Source: Strigamia acuminata
Taxonomy: Eukaryota > Arthropoda > Chilopoda > Geophilomorpha > Linotaeniidae
Length of the DNA stretch: 64,000 nt
Direction: 5' to 3'
Assembly: GCA_949358305.1 (NCBI GenBank)
Contig: OX442315.1
Location: forward strand, 24,950,427 to 25,014,426
Part shown: in pieces, positions 12,337-23,330 of the stretch
How the letters are laid out: every line of letters starts with the position of its first letter
Numbering within the stretch: the stretch's first letter is position 1
Notes under the pieces: generated by a model
What the model was told of the DNA's origin: nothing
Databases searched by the model: none
The model's input: the letters and a program-made list of their open reading frames with translations, nothing else
Position numbers and translations under genes: made by a program

Positions 12337-14321
12337 ATGTCTAGAAAGAGGTAAGATGTAGTAAAGTTGGTTTAATGGTTAATTTTATGAATGAATTGAT
12401 GATGCTGGTCGCCGCTGGTCCCCGTGAAGGTGTGACCCGTTATAATGGTAGTTGACTAAATTCTGAATATTATTTTTCCAGTGCAAGACTTCAAATTAAG
12501 AGAAAGGGTCGTCAAACTCCAGCCATTTTGAACAGGAAAAGAAAATACGAATTTGATGAAGAGGTTAGTTCTTTAGTTACATTAAGCTTCCTCGTGTATG
12601 TACTAAGATAAGATAGTGTTAGATTATTCAATATAAGATATTTTATAGATTTTATATGGATGTATTATTATATAATGCGCTAAACGAGCTATTTTAAATG
12701 TAATTTTTATTTTTAAATGCTTTCCCTATTTTTTTTTTAAAGGAAAAAGGTAACTTGCTGCGATGACTTGTCATTGTAAATAATTTCTCCAGATGTTTTT
12801 AATTTTCGTTTTTTGTTTTCTTTAGTTGGAATTTGACATAAGTATTGCAACAGACAGCACCGAAAAAATGACAGTTGAGGATAATATGGTGTCGACTCCA
12901 GAAAACACAACAACAAGGAAAACTACTTGGAGCAGGTAAAAATGAATGATCGTGTGAAAAGTGTTGGTAATTATTAATTTTTTTTTTAAATTTAATTTTA
13001 GATTTCGAGCATTGACAACTCTACCTGTACTACCAGTAACTAAAAGCAGTCCTTTGCCGAATTTAACCTGGGCTGATTCTCACGAAGTGTGGGATTTGAT
13101 GATTAAAAAAGATATGAAATACAAACGCGATTCAAATGTGTTACGGCAACATCCTTCCATCGAACCTGGCATGCGTTCAATTCTATTGGATTGGCTCATC
13201 GAAGTATTTGATTCATTAAAATGTGTTTATTTTTAGATGATAATAACATTTGATTCTATTTGTTTTAGGTTTGTGAAGTATATCGGTTACACCGTGATAC
13301 TTATTACTTGAGTTTGGATTTTATAGATCGATTTTTAGCGACTCAATTTAACCTGCCAAAATCGCAGTTACAGCTCGTGGGAATTACTTCACTTTTTTTA
13401 GCTGCCAAAATTGAAGTAAATATAAATTTATATTAATTTTTTTTTCAAAGCCGAATGTTAATTTTTTTTATTTATTTATTTAAATTAGGAAATTTATCCA
13501 CCAAAACTCAGTGAATTCGCCTATGTGACTGATGGTGCATGCACGGAAAATGAAATATTAGAAAAAGAGTTAATCATTCTCAGGGCTCTCAATTGGGATT
13601 TAAGTCCCGTGACCGTCCAAGGATGGCTCAACACATTCCTCCAAATATCCAATTTAAAAAACATAAAGGATGTTTCCACAAACTTTGTTATTCCACAGTA
13701 TTCTGGTTACACAATAGTACAAATTTCACAGGTGAGCAATAAATTGAATCTGTTATCTAGAAAAATTAACTTAAAAACTATTTTTGTTTCAGTTGGTTGA
13801 TTTGTGCATGTTAGACATAGGAAATCTTTCCTTTACATACAGCATAATTGCAGCCTCTGCTTTATATCATGTAACATCGAAAGACCTTACCTTTCGTGTC
13901 TCGGGTAAGTAATTTACTCAAACTATTTTTTTAAAACTGTTTTTAATTAATTGGTAATTTTATTAGGTTACAAATGGGCTGATATTCACGAATGCGTGCA
14001 ATGGATGACACCGTTTGCTGCCACGACACGAGAACACGGTCCAGTGCAACCCAAAATTTTTGATCAGATTGCTGACTACGACATGCATAACATTCAGACG
14101 CACACAGCCGACCTTACAAACCATTTGGTAAATTTTGAAAAATTAGGTTTTAGAATCTTGACTATATTTTTTTCGTTTTTTTTTTTGTTTCATTTTAGCA
14201 AGACGCACAAGCACGTTTGAGTTGTTTGTACACGAAAGACAACCGCGACTTCATGACTCCTCACAAGAGTTACGATAAAAATTGCTTAGATATGAGCGAA
14301 GATGAAGAGAATATATTTTAG
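12337..14321 (+). CDS. CycE: Cyclin E (G1/S cyclin)
   Basis: Cyclin E activates CDK2 for S-phase entry. Nine exons give 397 aa: 12337-12350, 12482-12563, 12826-12935, 13002-13203, 13269-13415, 13489-13731, 13793-13904, 13967-14127, 14199-14321. The first exon is only 14 coding nt; the spliced start [13 protein letters not shown] matches the typical cyclin E N terminus. The cyclin box runs from [13 protein letters not shown] through [19 protein letters not shown] and [22 protein letters not shown] to [25 protein letters not shown], all diagnostic. The second cyclin fold follows. Near the C terminus FMTPHKSYD occupies the place of the Fbw7 phosphodegron (TPxxS). Codon use and introns match the neighbours. 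Confidence 0.96.
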
Positions 14322-14984
14322 CAGTGGTTTTAAAAATATTAGCTTTTAAATTGTTCATTGAGAGAATGTCTATTAGTGCAATCTCGTCGTTTTCACAGTT
14401 TTTTTTACCATTGCCGTGTCATTGATTAATTTGTACATTGAGTTTTTGATCATTTTATAGCAGGTTTTTTTTTAAAATACTGAATTTTTTAAATATTTTT
14501 GTGGCTAGCCATGAAATCCTACCAATCGACTGTATAATTTAATTTTGATTCATACAATTTCCTAGTCATATAAATGGGTTTCATGGAAATTGTTATAGAT
14601 TACTGCCAATCTCATTTTTAACCTTGTATTGTTTTTTTAATGTTTGGGAAACGTATTACTGGTTAGAATAGAATCAACGCGACAAACAAATTTTGTTAGA
14701 CATTTTTTCTCAAGCTAACTAGTCATTAATTGTATAAATACTCGGAATGTGCTCGCATTCCAAAGACAAGGCCGTTGTTCGGACCAATTTTTAATCTAAT
14801 TTTTTATTGTATTTTATATTAGCTATGTAGATCTAGTTTGTTTAAATGCCTGAATTGTGTTTCAATGTGAAAAAGAAATAAAATTGGTTAAAATAAAAGG
14901 GAGGTATATTCAACGCAAAATGAATTATAGTTCTTGATTTACAATGGTTTCATTTCAAAGGCGAACACAACTGAGCAATTAACG
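14322..14984. other. Convergent intergenic region, cyclin E / URI1 3' UTRs
   Basis: AT-rich, no coding potential seen. An AATAAA at 14877-14882 is the likely cyclin E poly(A) signal, giving a 3' UTR of about 550 nt. The URI1 3' UTR would come from the right end on the other strand. Confidence 0.55.
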
Positions 14985-16462
14985 TTAGTTTTTCTTTTGA
15001 GCCGACTGACGTTGGGCTTTAAATCGAGACATGGGTCTGTTCATGCTAGAAGCTGATGGTTGGTCAAATGCAGTGTGCTCGACTACTGATGGCAGAATAA
15101 CCTACGAATTAAAATCAAAATTAGTCACCCCGTTAAATAAATAAATTAACATTCATTTACTGAAGATGATTTCTTTGGTACACATTCCAAATTCGGATCC
15201 TTAGGAACACATGGAACTTGAATGGATGGCTGTGTCTCCGCATCAACACCTCCCGCGTTTGATTCCCGTTTTTTAAGTATTGATTTTGGCGTTTTCTGTA
15301 GAAAATGCCCATACTTAATATAAATATGAGCGGGAGTTATCACTTCACCAGAATACGAAGCATCGTCCATATTTCCAGTATCGTCTGACTGAAAAAAAAA
15401 ATGTAAAATTTTATTTTTATAATGATGTGAAGGAATAAATTTACTTGGTAATGAATAGAATCAGAATGAGTAAAATAAATTGTCAATGGGGAAGAATCAT
15501 CATCGTCATCGTTTTCCGATTCTTCGACTTCGTCTTCTTGAGTAAGTTGTTTGAGACTAGCGTCAGACTGATCTTGCCATGACACACGTCTCCCCTTATT
15601 GCGATATACGTTGATTTCGGTATCACCGTAGCCACCCGTGGAACTCGTGGACGCAATATTTGGCTCTACTGGACCGTCTTCTTGAATTGTGGCTTCAGGA
15701 AGACATGATTGAGTGGACATATTTTTCTGCAATTGGTTCCTCTCTTCGGCTAGTTGCTTGTGATATTTTTGTACACTTTTCTTATGTTTCTCTGCAATTT
15801 ATAGTATGTTAAAAATAAAAACAGCTATCTTATAGTTATGTATTTACCTCTCCATTGCTGTTCTTGTTCTTCGTCGTATTCTTCGACTATTTCAACGCAT
15901 TCATTTACGCCTGTTTCCAATTGTTCAGAGAAACCGAGCCAATTTTTTATATTTTCCTCCTCTTCGTGAAATTTGGCAAGCATTGAATCACATTCTGTTC
16001 AAATTAAAACAGTTTACACGTTGTTTTTATACACCTCTCAATTTTATTTACGTTTTATTCTACGTTCCAGTATGTCACAAGCCTGTTTGCAAGATCTCTC
16101 GGCAAACCAATTGTCTCCTAGAAGAACAAACACTTCATTCGTGTGAACAACTTTTCCAGGCACCAGAGCTAACGGACCAAGTGGAACCTAAAAAACATCA
16201 ACACAATCAACTTAAATCCAAGAAAATAAACACACACTCCTGTACATACCATCATGTCGTGAGTTGTTTTGTCTGGCAAGGTTCGTATTCTTTCGTGTAA
16301 AATTTCATAATCTTTCTTGTGTTTTGCCCTTGAAATCAACACAAATGAGTTTTGCAGAGCAAGTGGATTTTGCTTTGCTTACCATTGCGCAATGTTACCC
16401 CTGCAAATAGCTAACGACTCCTCGTGTTTCTGTCGTAGCCTCTTTGTGTCGAATGAATTCAT
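14985..16462 (-). CDS. URI1: Unconventional prefoldin RPB5 interactor (URI1)
   Basis: URI is a prefoldin-like scaffold of the R2TP/PAQosome that helps assemble RNA polymerase II. Seven exons on the minus strand, 16462-16383, 16328-16250, 16187-16052, 15994-15848, 15791-15445, 15388-15161 and 15101-14985, give 377 aa. The alpha-type prefoldin fold is in the first 150 residues: a coiled coil with HKKDYEILHERIRTLPDK, then the hairpin MVPLGPLALVPGKVVHTNEV and LLGDNWFAERS. These match URI1 closely. A middle RVSWQD motif precedes an acidic EDEVEESENDDDDD run, and the end (MSRFKAQR) matches the conserved URI tail. It is shorter than human URI1 (535 aa) in low-complexity parts. Head to head with p22phox. 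Confidence 0.92.
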
Positions 16463-17120
16463 CTTTTGAATTCTAGTTTTGTCACAGGTAGTGATTCGTA
16501 TCCATAAAGATTACTGAAAAAACGTCGTTTTGATTTCGTCAACAGGAAAACATTTAACCGTGTAAGCTTGGGATAACCAGACAGAATATCTAGCGCCATC
16601 GCAGCACCACGAGATCCATAATCGTTTTTATTTTATTGCGCATGCTCACTGAGGGTGAGACAGGTCAAGCCGTGGTTGGTGAGATTACCACAGTTACCCC
16701 TAACTTCCCATCCCAACACGAAAATATAGTGTTGAGTTTTGGTATTAATTTAAATTCTGTGACTTTTGCCCTGGCCTCTTTTCCCGTAGAATGAGTTTTC
16801 TAACGATTAGGCATTCCAGGCAACTTTTGCTGGATGGCCGCCAGTTTCCTTTTCCTTTTCTTTTTCCACCTTAATACTAACATTACGTCATCATATTGCA
16901 TTGCACTTGCACAACAAATCTTGATGAATCAAGAGATTGAAAAAGAAGGGAAATAAATAAACAGCCACTATGGCTTTATAAGTGAACTCTTCCGGGATGG
17001 CCTCTGCCAACTGCCAACTGCCACAGCTGTTGCTGGCAAACTCAAACGAAACGCTACCGTATTGTTTTCTATTAAAATCGTGGAGGAAAAAATTCGCGAT
17101 TTCTTTCCAAATTTAACTGA
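16463..17120. promoter_or_regulatory. Divergent promoter region, URI1 / p22phox
   Basis: A 658 bp gap between divergent start codons with no exon visible. The half near URI1 contains CpG-containing text (GCGCCATCGCAGC near 16590, a YY1/Pho-like GCGCCAT); the right half is AT-rich with CAGCTG E-box text near 17022. Transcription starts cannot be placed from sequence alone. Confidence 0.4.
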
Positions 17121-17958
17121 ATGGGTCAAATTGAATGGTCAGTTTGGGCAAACGAACAAGCAGTTTACTCGTCTTTAAGTATAGCATTCTTAGTTACATG
17201 TAGATTGAAAAATATTAATATTTTCTTTCTATTTCGTTTTAGTGGTTGTAGTTGGTGGCATCATAGGCGTATCAAATAAGTTGTTCAGCGATTGGTTATT
17301 TCACAGCATTTATTCTCTGTGAGTGTTATAGATGTTTTAGGAGGAAGTTGATTTTATTTGTGACATTTAATGATATTTTTTTAAAGGTTATTTGGAGTTT
17401 TCGTTTTATTTTTGGAATATCCTAGGAGTAAGAGAAGGAAAGGAATTACAATCCCAAGAACGTAATATTTGTACAATATTGAAAAATCCTTTTAGCTAAA
17501 ATTGTATTTAATTGTAGGCATCAGCATTATATCAGTACGGTGCATTCAAAATGCGGATTCTTTACTAAAAATTACTTTATTCGATTTGCTTTATACATGA
17601 TGTAACTAACTTTACACTTCTTATCTTTCATTTTTAACTTGTCATTAATTTTTTTTCAATTTTTTAACAGATTGCCGTTACCTTGTTGTTTTTCGTTGCC
17701 AACTTTAATAGGTGGTTTGTGCTTTTATATTGTAAGTTTGTCTTATTTAGTGGTAAGTTTACCCAGTTATTCAGTTTAATTTTCCCTCTTAATAACTCTA
17801 AAATGTATTTTCAGGCAGCATTAAAACGAGAGTGCTGGGAGAACTATTCCGAAAGAAGAGAAGATCTATCATTCCAAAGCGAACCACCAAACGTGCCTCC
17901 ACCAAGGTTAATGACAGACACTAACAACACAACACAGAATCAACATGACACCCTTTAA
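17121..17958 (+). CDS. CYBA: p22phox, NADPH oxidase light chain (CYBA-like)
   Basis: p22phox is the small membrane subunit that stabilises NOX catalytic subunits and docks cytosolic activators. Six exons, 17121-17178, 17243-17318, 17387-17461, 17518-17601, 17671-17731 and 17815-17958, give 165 aa (human 195). The start MGQIEWSVWANEQ is nearly identical to vertebrate p22phox. Further matches are GVFVLFLEYPRSKRRKG, the KNYFIRFALYM helix and a tail with PPNVPPPR. That tail aligns with the human proline-rich motif bound by the p47phox SH3 domains. Hydrophobic segments sit at about residues 18-33, 46-61 and 88-125. Drosophila lacks this gene. The ORF of the next gene begins inside its last codons. 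Confidence 0.93.
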
Positions 17959-19126
17959 GCAGTTATTCGGGCATGTGCAGTGTGCAGTAATAGGGATGAT
18001 ACACATCAGAGCACTTCCGGGTAGCTGAAAAAATTAATCTGTCCTTTTACGTAATTAATATTTTTTTTTAAAACAAAAAATAGGATCGCCATTAAACACG
18101 CAGTCTATTAACGAAATAAACGATGCTGCATGTAAGGAAATGGAAATCTACCGTAAAGTTGGAGTAGTAAGATCCCATTTCGAAGTGAAACTAAATAAAT
18201 AAACAATTGTTTTATTTATAATTTTCTGTAGGATGCAGTGTTGTTAGAAAACATGCACGATCTACCCTATGTGCAATCTCATGAAATGGGGCCTGAAACA
18301 ACAGCATACATGAGTAAAATATGCACTAATGTGAAGACATTAGCAAAGAAGATTCCGTGTGGAGTTCAGATTCTGGCTTCGTGCAATCATGCTGCTCTTG
18401 CTGTAGCATCAGCTGCAGGTTAAATCGTTTCTTCTTTTACTGCTATAATAATAATTTTTGTGAAAAATTTAAAGATTTACAGTTTATTCGCGTTGAAGGC
18501 TTTGTGTACAGCCATATTGCTGATGAAGGACCGACTCATGCGTGTGCCGGTTCTCTTTTGAGGTACAGAAAGCAATTGAATGCAGAACACATCAAGATAT
18601 TTACTGATATTAAAAAGAAACATAGGTTTGTGCAAAATGTTTTCATTTGTTCGAGTTTTTAAATTGTGTTTTCCGTTGAATAGTTCGCATTCTTTAACGC
18701 AAGATGTGAGTTTATCAACCACTGCACAGTCTGCCGAGTTTTTTTTAAGTGATGGGATCGTTTTAACTGGCCAGAGCACTGGTTTACCCACGAATCCCGA
18801 CGAACTTCATGGTTTGATAAAATAGAAATAAAAATCTGTAGTTAATGCATTCGCTTATCCATTTTCAGAAGTAAGGAATGCTGTTGAACTTCCTGTTTTA
18901 ATTGGATCCGGCGTAAATATTGAAAATGTTCATCAATACATCGAAGCAAATGGTTTGATAATAGGATCTCATTTTAAAAATAAAAACAAGTAGGCTATTT
19001 AGTCGAATGTGGACAAATTAAATGACTTTAAGTTTGTATATTTCTATTTCTATTTCTAGATGGAATGAAGAATTAAACGAGAGCAAAATTTTAAAGTTTT
19101 TGGATAAAGTTCATAAATTTCGATAG
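17945..19126 (+). CDS. BtpA-family TIM-barrel protein (F13E9.13-like)
   Basis: Seven exons, 17945-18020, 18084-18163, 18232-18418, 18475-18625, 18684-18811, 18869-18989 and 19060-19126, give 269 aa. The family is named after cyanobacterial BtpA and includes C. elegans F13E9.13, annotated as mitochondrial; the biochemical role in animals is unknown. Diagnostic stretches: VIGMIHIRALPGSP at the N terminus, DAVLLENMHDLPY, ADLQFIRVEGFVYSH, KKKHSSHSLTQDVSL, AEFFLSDGIVLTGQSTG and GSHFKNKNKW. The ATG at 17945 is the first after an in-frame TGA at 17912, and the conserved core begins only 15 codons later. The CDS therefore really appears to start inside the last exon of p22phox, unless a hidden exon supplies another start. 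No mitochondrial presequence is evident. Confidence 0.9.
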
Positions 19127-20195
19127 TTTCATCATGAATAACTGTAAGACATGTATTAAGATGCAATTTTACTGGCGATTTCTAAAATTCAATGCAAAAT
19201 GTACATTGACTGTTTTGCACTACAAGCATGCACAAGAATAAGTCACTTAGCAATAGTAATTTGAACAATATTTCAATTACTTCATGAAGAGCCTCTTTTT
19301 TGTTAAAATTTTAAACTCACAAATTTACAGTGCTACACACTTTGACAGAAAGCAAATTGTTTTGTCCAGAAATAAAAGTTAAAATCAACGGATAAAATTA
19401 TTTGAGATTCAATTTGATGTTTTGTTTTGATAATTTCTGTGGATGGATAATACCTGAGAATAATTTTATTGTCATTTTTTGTTAAATGCAAACCGAGATG
19501 TGCTCTCTTCAGGATATGTTAAAAATGTTTTATATTGTTGTAGTGAAATGCAATTTACAAGATAATCTGGCAGTTCACGTTTAACTTTCCATTGCATGTA
19601 CATTGAATTTAAGCCACAATACAGATTAAATTAAGAAACTGGCAACACTAATTTAGCATCGAATACATTCATACATAATTAATGGTGTTTAACACCAGTC
19701 CTTAGATGCTCTAAAATGCAATGTTGCTATATAATAAGTATGCAAACACCTACATTATATATATATTTATGTATATATATCTAAATATTTACATTTTTTT
19801 TTAAAGAGTTGCCTGTTTTAATATAAACCAACAACCCATGATGTAAAAATGCAAGGATTTACAATTTCCTTCTACTCAAGAGAGTTTTTTTTGCTATCAC
19901 AATTATTACCAAAAGAGGAAAAAAAATTAAAACCTGAAAAGGTATTTTTTTCTTTCAAAAATCACAAAAAATATATGGCAGTTAAAAGGTATTAGGTGAT
20001 TTTGGTTTTTAAATTGTTGCACTTTTCAGGTCAGGCAATGCTACTCTTAACTTTTTCCCATTTTTGTGTTTTTTTGTTGTTTTATTTTTTATACTTCTTT
20101 TTTTGTTGTTTAAATCCCATTACTATATATAAGTGCTTTAGAATTGAAATGAAAAAGTTATAATTTTAAGTCAATGTTTAAAAAGTGACCAAAAA
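19127..20195. repeat. Non-coding AT-rich interval with TA microsatellite
   Basis: About 1.07 kb between convergent genes. A TA-rich simple repeat occupies roughly 19755-19785. AATAAA near 19370 could end the BtpA-family transcript. The rest is presumably 3' UTR of the TP53INP gene; no ORF of note. Confidence 0.5.
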
Positions 20196-21170
20196 TTAAC
20201 ATTTTCGATTATTGTTTGCTCCGCTCGGACTTCTCATGCGATCCTTGCGGCTTTTGTGTCTGCCAGCAGACGCAAATTCTCGAATCTTGTTGTTGCGAGC
20301 CATGCGGTTACGGCACAGATTCTTAATCGTTTCAATATTCTAAAACAAAAAGAATTAAAATTAAAATTAAAAATAAGTAATTTCTCAGCGGAAAACTTAC
20401 TGGACAACGACCAAAACTTTCCGACATGAGCTGCTCCTGCTTAAGAACCTGAATAAGCAGAACTTGAGATCGTTCTCGCAAAGTCATTTCTTGCGGCGCT
20501 TCTTGATTAATTTGCACTTTTTTGGAGGCACCAGCCTTCACATTTCCCGACGGGGGTTTATTAGTGATGTTTACAGGGGTCAAAAGCGGCGGTGCATCCA
20601 AAACGTCTTCGTCCTGACCATCAGTCTGTGAACGTTGATACACAGACATACTGGGATGCTCAATCAATAAATTTTCCATTGGAGAAAGAACGGGGGTGGT
20701 CGCATTCACATGACTGACTGCAGTAAAACAGGGAGGTGGTGTAACGTACCAACTGCCTTCAGGTTCCATGTGAGTGAGGGAAGAAGGGGTAGGCGGGGTT
20801 GAAGGTACAGTTTCTGGGGGCGGCGAGACGACCGGAGACAAATTAAGCTCGCAGTCCATCTCGAAATCAGAACTAGCGTCCAGAGTGTGTGCTGGCGGCA
20901 CATCTTCCAAAGCCAGATCCATAAAATCATTAAATTCTGTTGGTTACGTAACATTTATCATTACAATTTGTTTTTATTTTCGCTTTCAATTGAGCGATAA
21001 TTACCATTAGATGGCTTCCTCCTCTTCTTTTTACCGGAAACGACGACCCATCCATTGTCTTCCTTCGTTTTAAATGTTAAATTCGAGTAGTTGTTTGTGG
21101 TGGTTGCGTTTTCGCTGTTAGTTTCCTCTGCTTTATTTCCAAATAATAAGTTTGTCAATCCACTGAACAT
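20196..21170 (-). CDS. TP53INP/DOR autophagy and nuclear cofactor
   Basis: TP53INP1/2 (Drosophila DOR) shuttle between nucleus and autophagosomes, acting as nuclear receptor coactivators and as Atg8-binding autophagy factors. Three coding exons, 21170-21005, 20936-20401 and 20339-20196, give 281 aa. The N terminus MFSGLTNLLFGN is followed at about residues 38-45 by EDNGWVVVS, an acidic W-x-x-V LIR motif in the expected place. The second exon holds the family signature GSWYVTPPPCFTA and SPMENLLIEHPSMSVYQ. The C terminus is basic (NLCRNRMARNNKIR), a plausible nuclear/nucleolar signal. A 5' UTR intron (about 21206-21696) is suggested by a good donor and acceptor upstream. I chose the second of two nearby ATGs because the family begins MF. 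Confidence 0.9.
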
Positions 21171-22447
21171 AATTATTTTCACTTGTTTAATGTGATTGTA
21201 GAGCCCTAGGAACGAGAAAAATAAAAAATGTAAATTTTATTCCATTAAAAAAAAAATTTCTTTTTAGTGAACGATAATAAACCCATTATACAAATAAGGT
21301 AATAGGTGAATAGAACACATAACACGACATAAAAATAGAATCGGTCGAATTGACGTGTACACAAAAAATACTCATCGCTGGTAGGCCAAGTATTTGCAAC
21401 TCGTGCCAATTATGTTTTGGCTTTAGACTCCAACTAAACCAACAATCGAATCCCCCACATATCGCAGAGTCCTGCTTGGTCAAAGCAGATTCAATTACAA
21501 GCGACATAAAAAAATCAAATTTTAAAAAAAAAATAAAAAAATAAAAAAATGATCACGCAGTTGGTCTCAATCACTTAAAACGCATCTCCATTTCGAATTG
21601 AAATATCTAAAACTTTTTTTTCTTCTTTTTTTCTCTTGTAACCCAGAAACAAGGAGTAACAAAACCACTTGTGTGAAACCCTAATAGTATACTTACGCAC
21701 TCAACCTCGATGTTTGCAGATGCGTTAGATTGAAGGGCACCAGTTCAATATTTATTTAATCGATTCGAAACTGACATTGACAAAACATGGGAATTTCGAA
21801 ATATATATTTTGTCAAACTGAGTACGAATTTCAATTAAATATAAAACATAACTTTCGTAAATAAACCTTGGCAATCAGCTGTTTCTTCGCAGTGCAAAGG
21901 AGTGATTGGTTAATTTAGAAAACTTGGAGCTTTCTTATTGGTTGACGCATGTATCTAGGCTACCCAGCTGATTGTTTCCATACAAAGAATTTCACTTTTT
22001 AAACCAGAGCTATTCGCCATTATTCAAAGTCATTTTAGTCCTAAATCGTACCTTCTCTGGTTACAATGTCAGGTATTGGTGAAAATTTCCTTCTGATATT
22101 TCCTTGATCTTGATTCTTGACCCGTCGATCACACTGATTTTCTATCGGGAGCACCAACAACAAAAATGGCAGCGACTTGTTTACTACCGTGTGACGTCAC
22201 TTGCCAACGAAAATGAAAGCTCATTGGTTGCTGGCTTTGACATTAAATTCTAATTGCATCGCGGAATCACGTGATACTGTAGCTGACGTTTTTCGTCATA
22301 TAGTTAAGGTCACGACTGAAAGCTGGCGCTTTTCCGGTTACTCATACTTTTTTTCACTTTTGTAAAGATTAAAGATTAAAAAAAGAAAAAGAAGTGGTGA
22401 CTAATGGTTTGGTTTCGTTTGACCAAGTAGGTTAACACTGCTTAAAA
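21171..22447. promoter_or_regulatory. Divergent regulatory region, TP53INP / C19orf12-like
   Basis: About 1.28 kb between divergent starts. A perfect CRE palindrome GTGACGTCAC lies at 22191-22200 and a perfect E-box palindrome ATCACGTGAT at 22266-22275. On the minus strand, a probable 5' UTR exon of TP53INP ends at 21697 (GTAAGT donor) and resumes at 21205. No coding potential seen. Confidence 0.5.
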
Positions 22448-22930
22448 ATGCCTGTAGATACAAGAGCTGTGATGGATTTGGTGTGTACTTTATCCGAAGA
22501 TTGTAATTTAAGAGTCACGGTGACCGAGTCCTTAAAGGGAGGCATGATCGCGGGCACTGGTGCCTTTGTAGGAGGCATTTTAGGTGGGCCTATTGGGTTA
22601 GCCGTGGGTAGGTAATTTCCTTTCAATGCGTTTTATTGTTTCATTATATTCTTGTATAATTTTTGATTAGGTGCCAGTGTTGGAGGATGTTGCGCGGCTT
22701 ATTGCGCTCAAAATAAATTCAAGTCAGCCGTTAGTGTTATTCTCGAAATGGATTATCACAAACAAGCACGTTTGGCCGCTTTAGTCACTAATATTGTACA
22801 GAATTTGGATATCAGAGATGCCATTGCTTTAACTTCCATTGTTATGGGTGATCCCAGCATCCAAAAACAAGTGATCGCAACAGTTGTCACGTTTTTGAGG
22901 GATGAAATGAGGATGCAAGTTGTTGATTAA
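22448..22930 (+). CDS. C19orf12-like membrane protein
   Basis: Two exons, 22448-22607 and 22671-22930, give 139 aa, matching the usual 140-150 aa of C19orf12 proteins. The human gene is mutated in mitochondrial-membrane-associated neurodegeneration (NBIA4); the proteins sit at mitochondria, ER and contact sites. A glycine-zipper hairpin (GGMIAGTGAFVGGILGGPIG to VGASVGG) covers about residues 31-60, followed by a helical C terminus with ILEMDYHKQARLAALV. Orthologues in flies are duplicated; only one copy is in this window. The splice falls within the glycine hairpin (phase 1). Confidence 0.88.
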
Positions 22931-23330
22931 AAGTATTTTGTAATTTATTTTTTCAACTTTTTTCAATTTGTTACAATATGAAGTAAATGACAGTTACTTT
23001 ACACTCAATCACACTATATATTTGTAATAATTGTATAAATCACAGTGACTGCTCTATAAAACTGTATACTAATTATAATTAAAGAGACTAATGAGTCATT
23101 TAGGCCTAGATTAGTTATTAATTAATTAAATAAATAATTTTTTCGTTATAAAAAAATCTAATTAACAAAGGGGTTTGAATTTGGTCATCGTGCTCTAATT
23201 CAATTTGTGAATTTATGTGTAAATGGGGAATCATATAAGCCATAAAAAAATTGTTCACAATTTCTGAAATTTCTAAAACTTCCCATCTAGAATGATTAAG
23301 CAAGACAAAAAATCTTAACATTGATATAAA
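22931..23330. other. Convergent 3' intergenic region, C19orf12-like / gamma-SNAP
   Basis: 400 bp of AT-rich sequence with no coding potential. It should contain the 3' UTRs of both converging genes. Confidence 0.5.
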
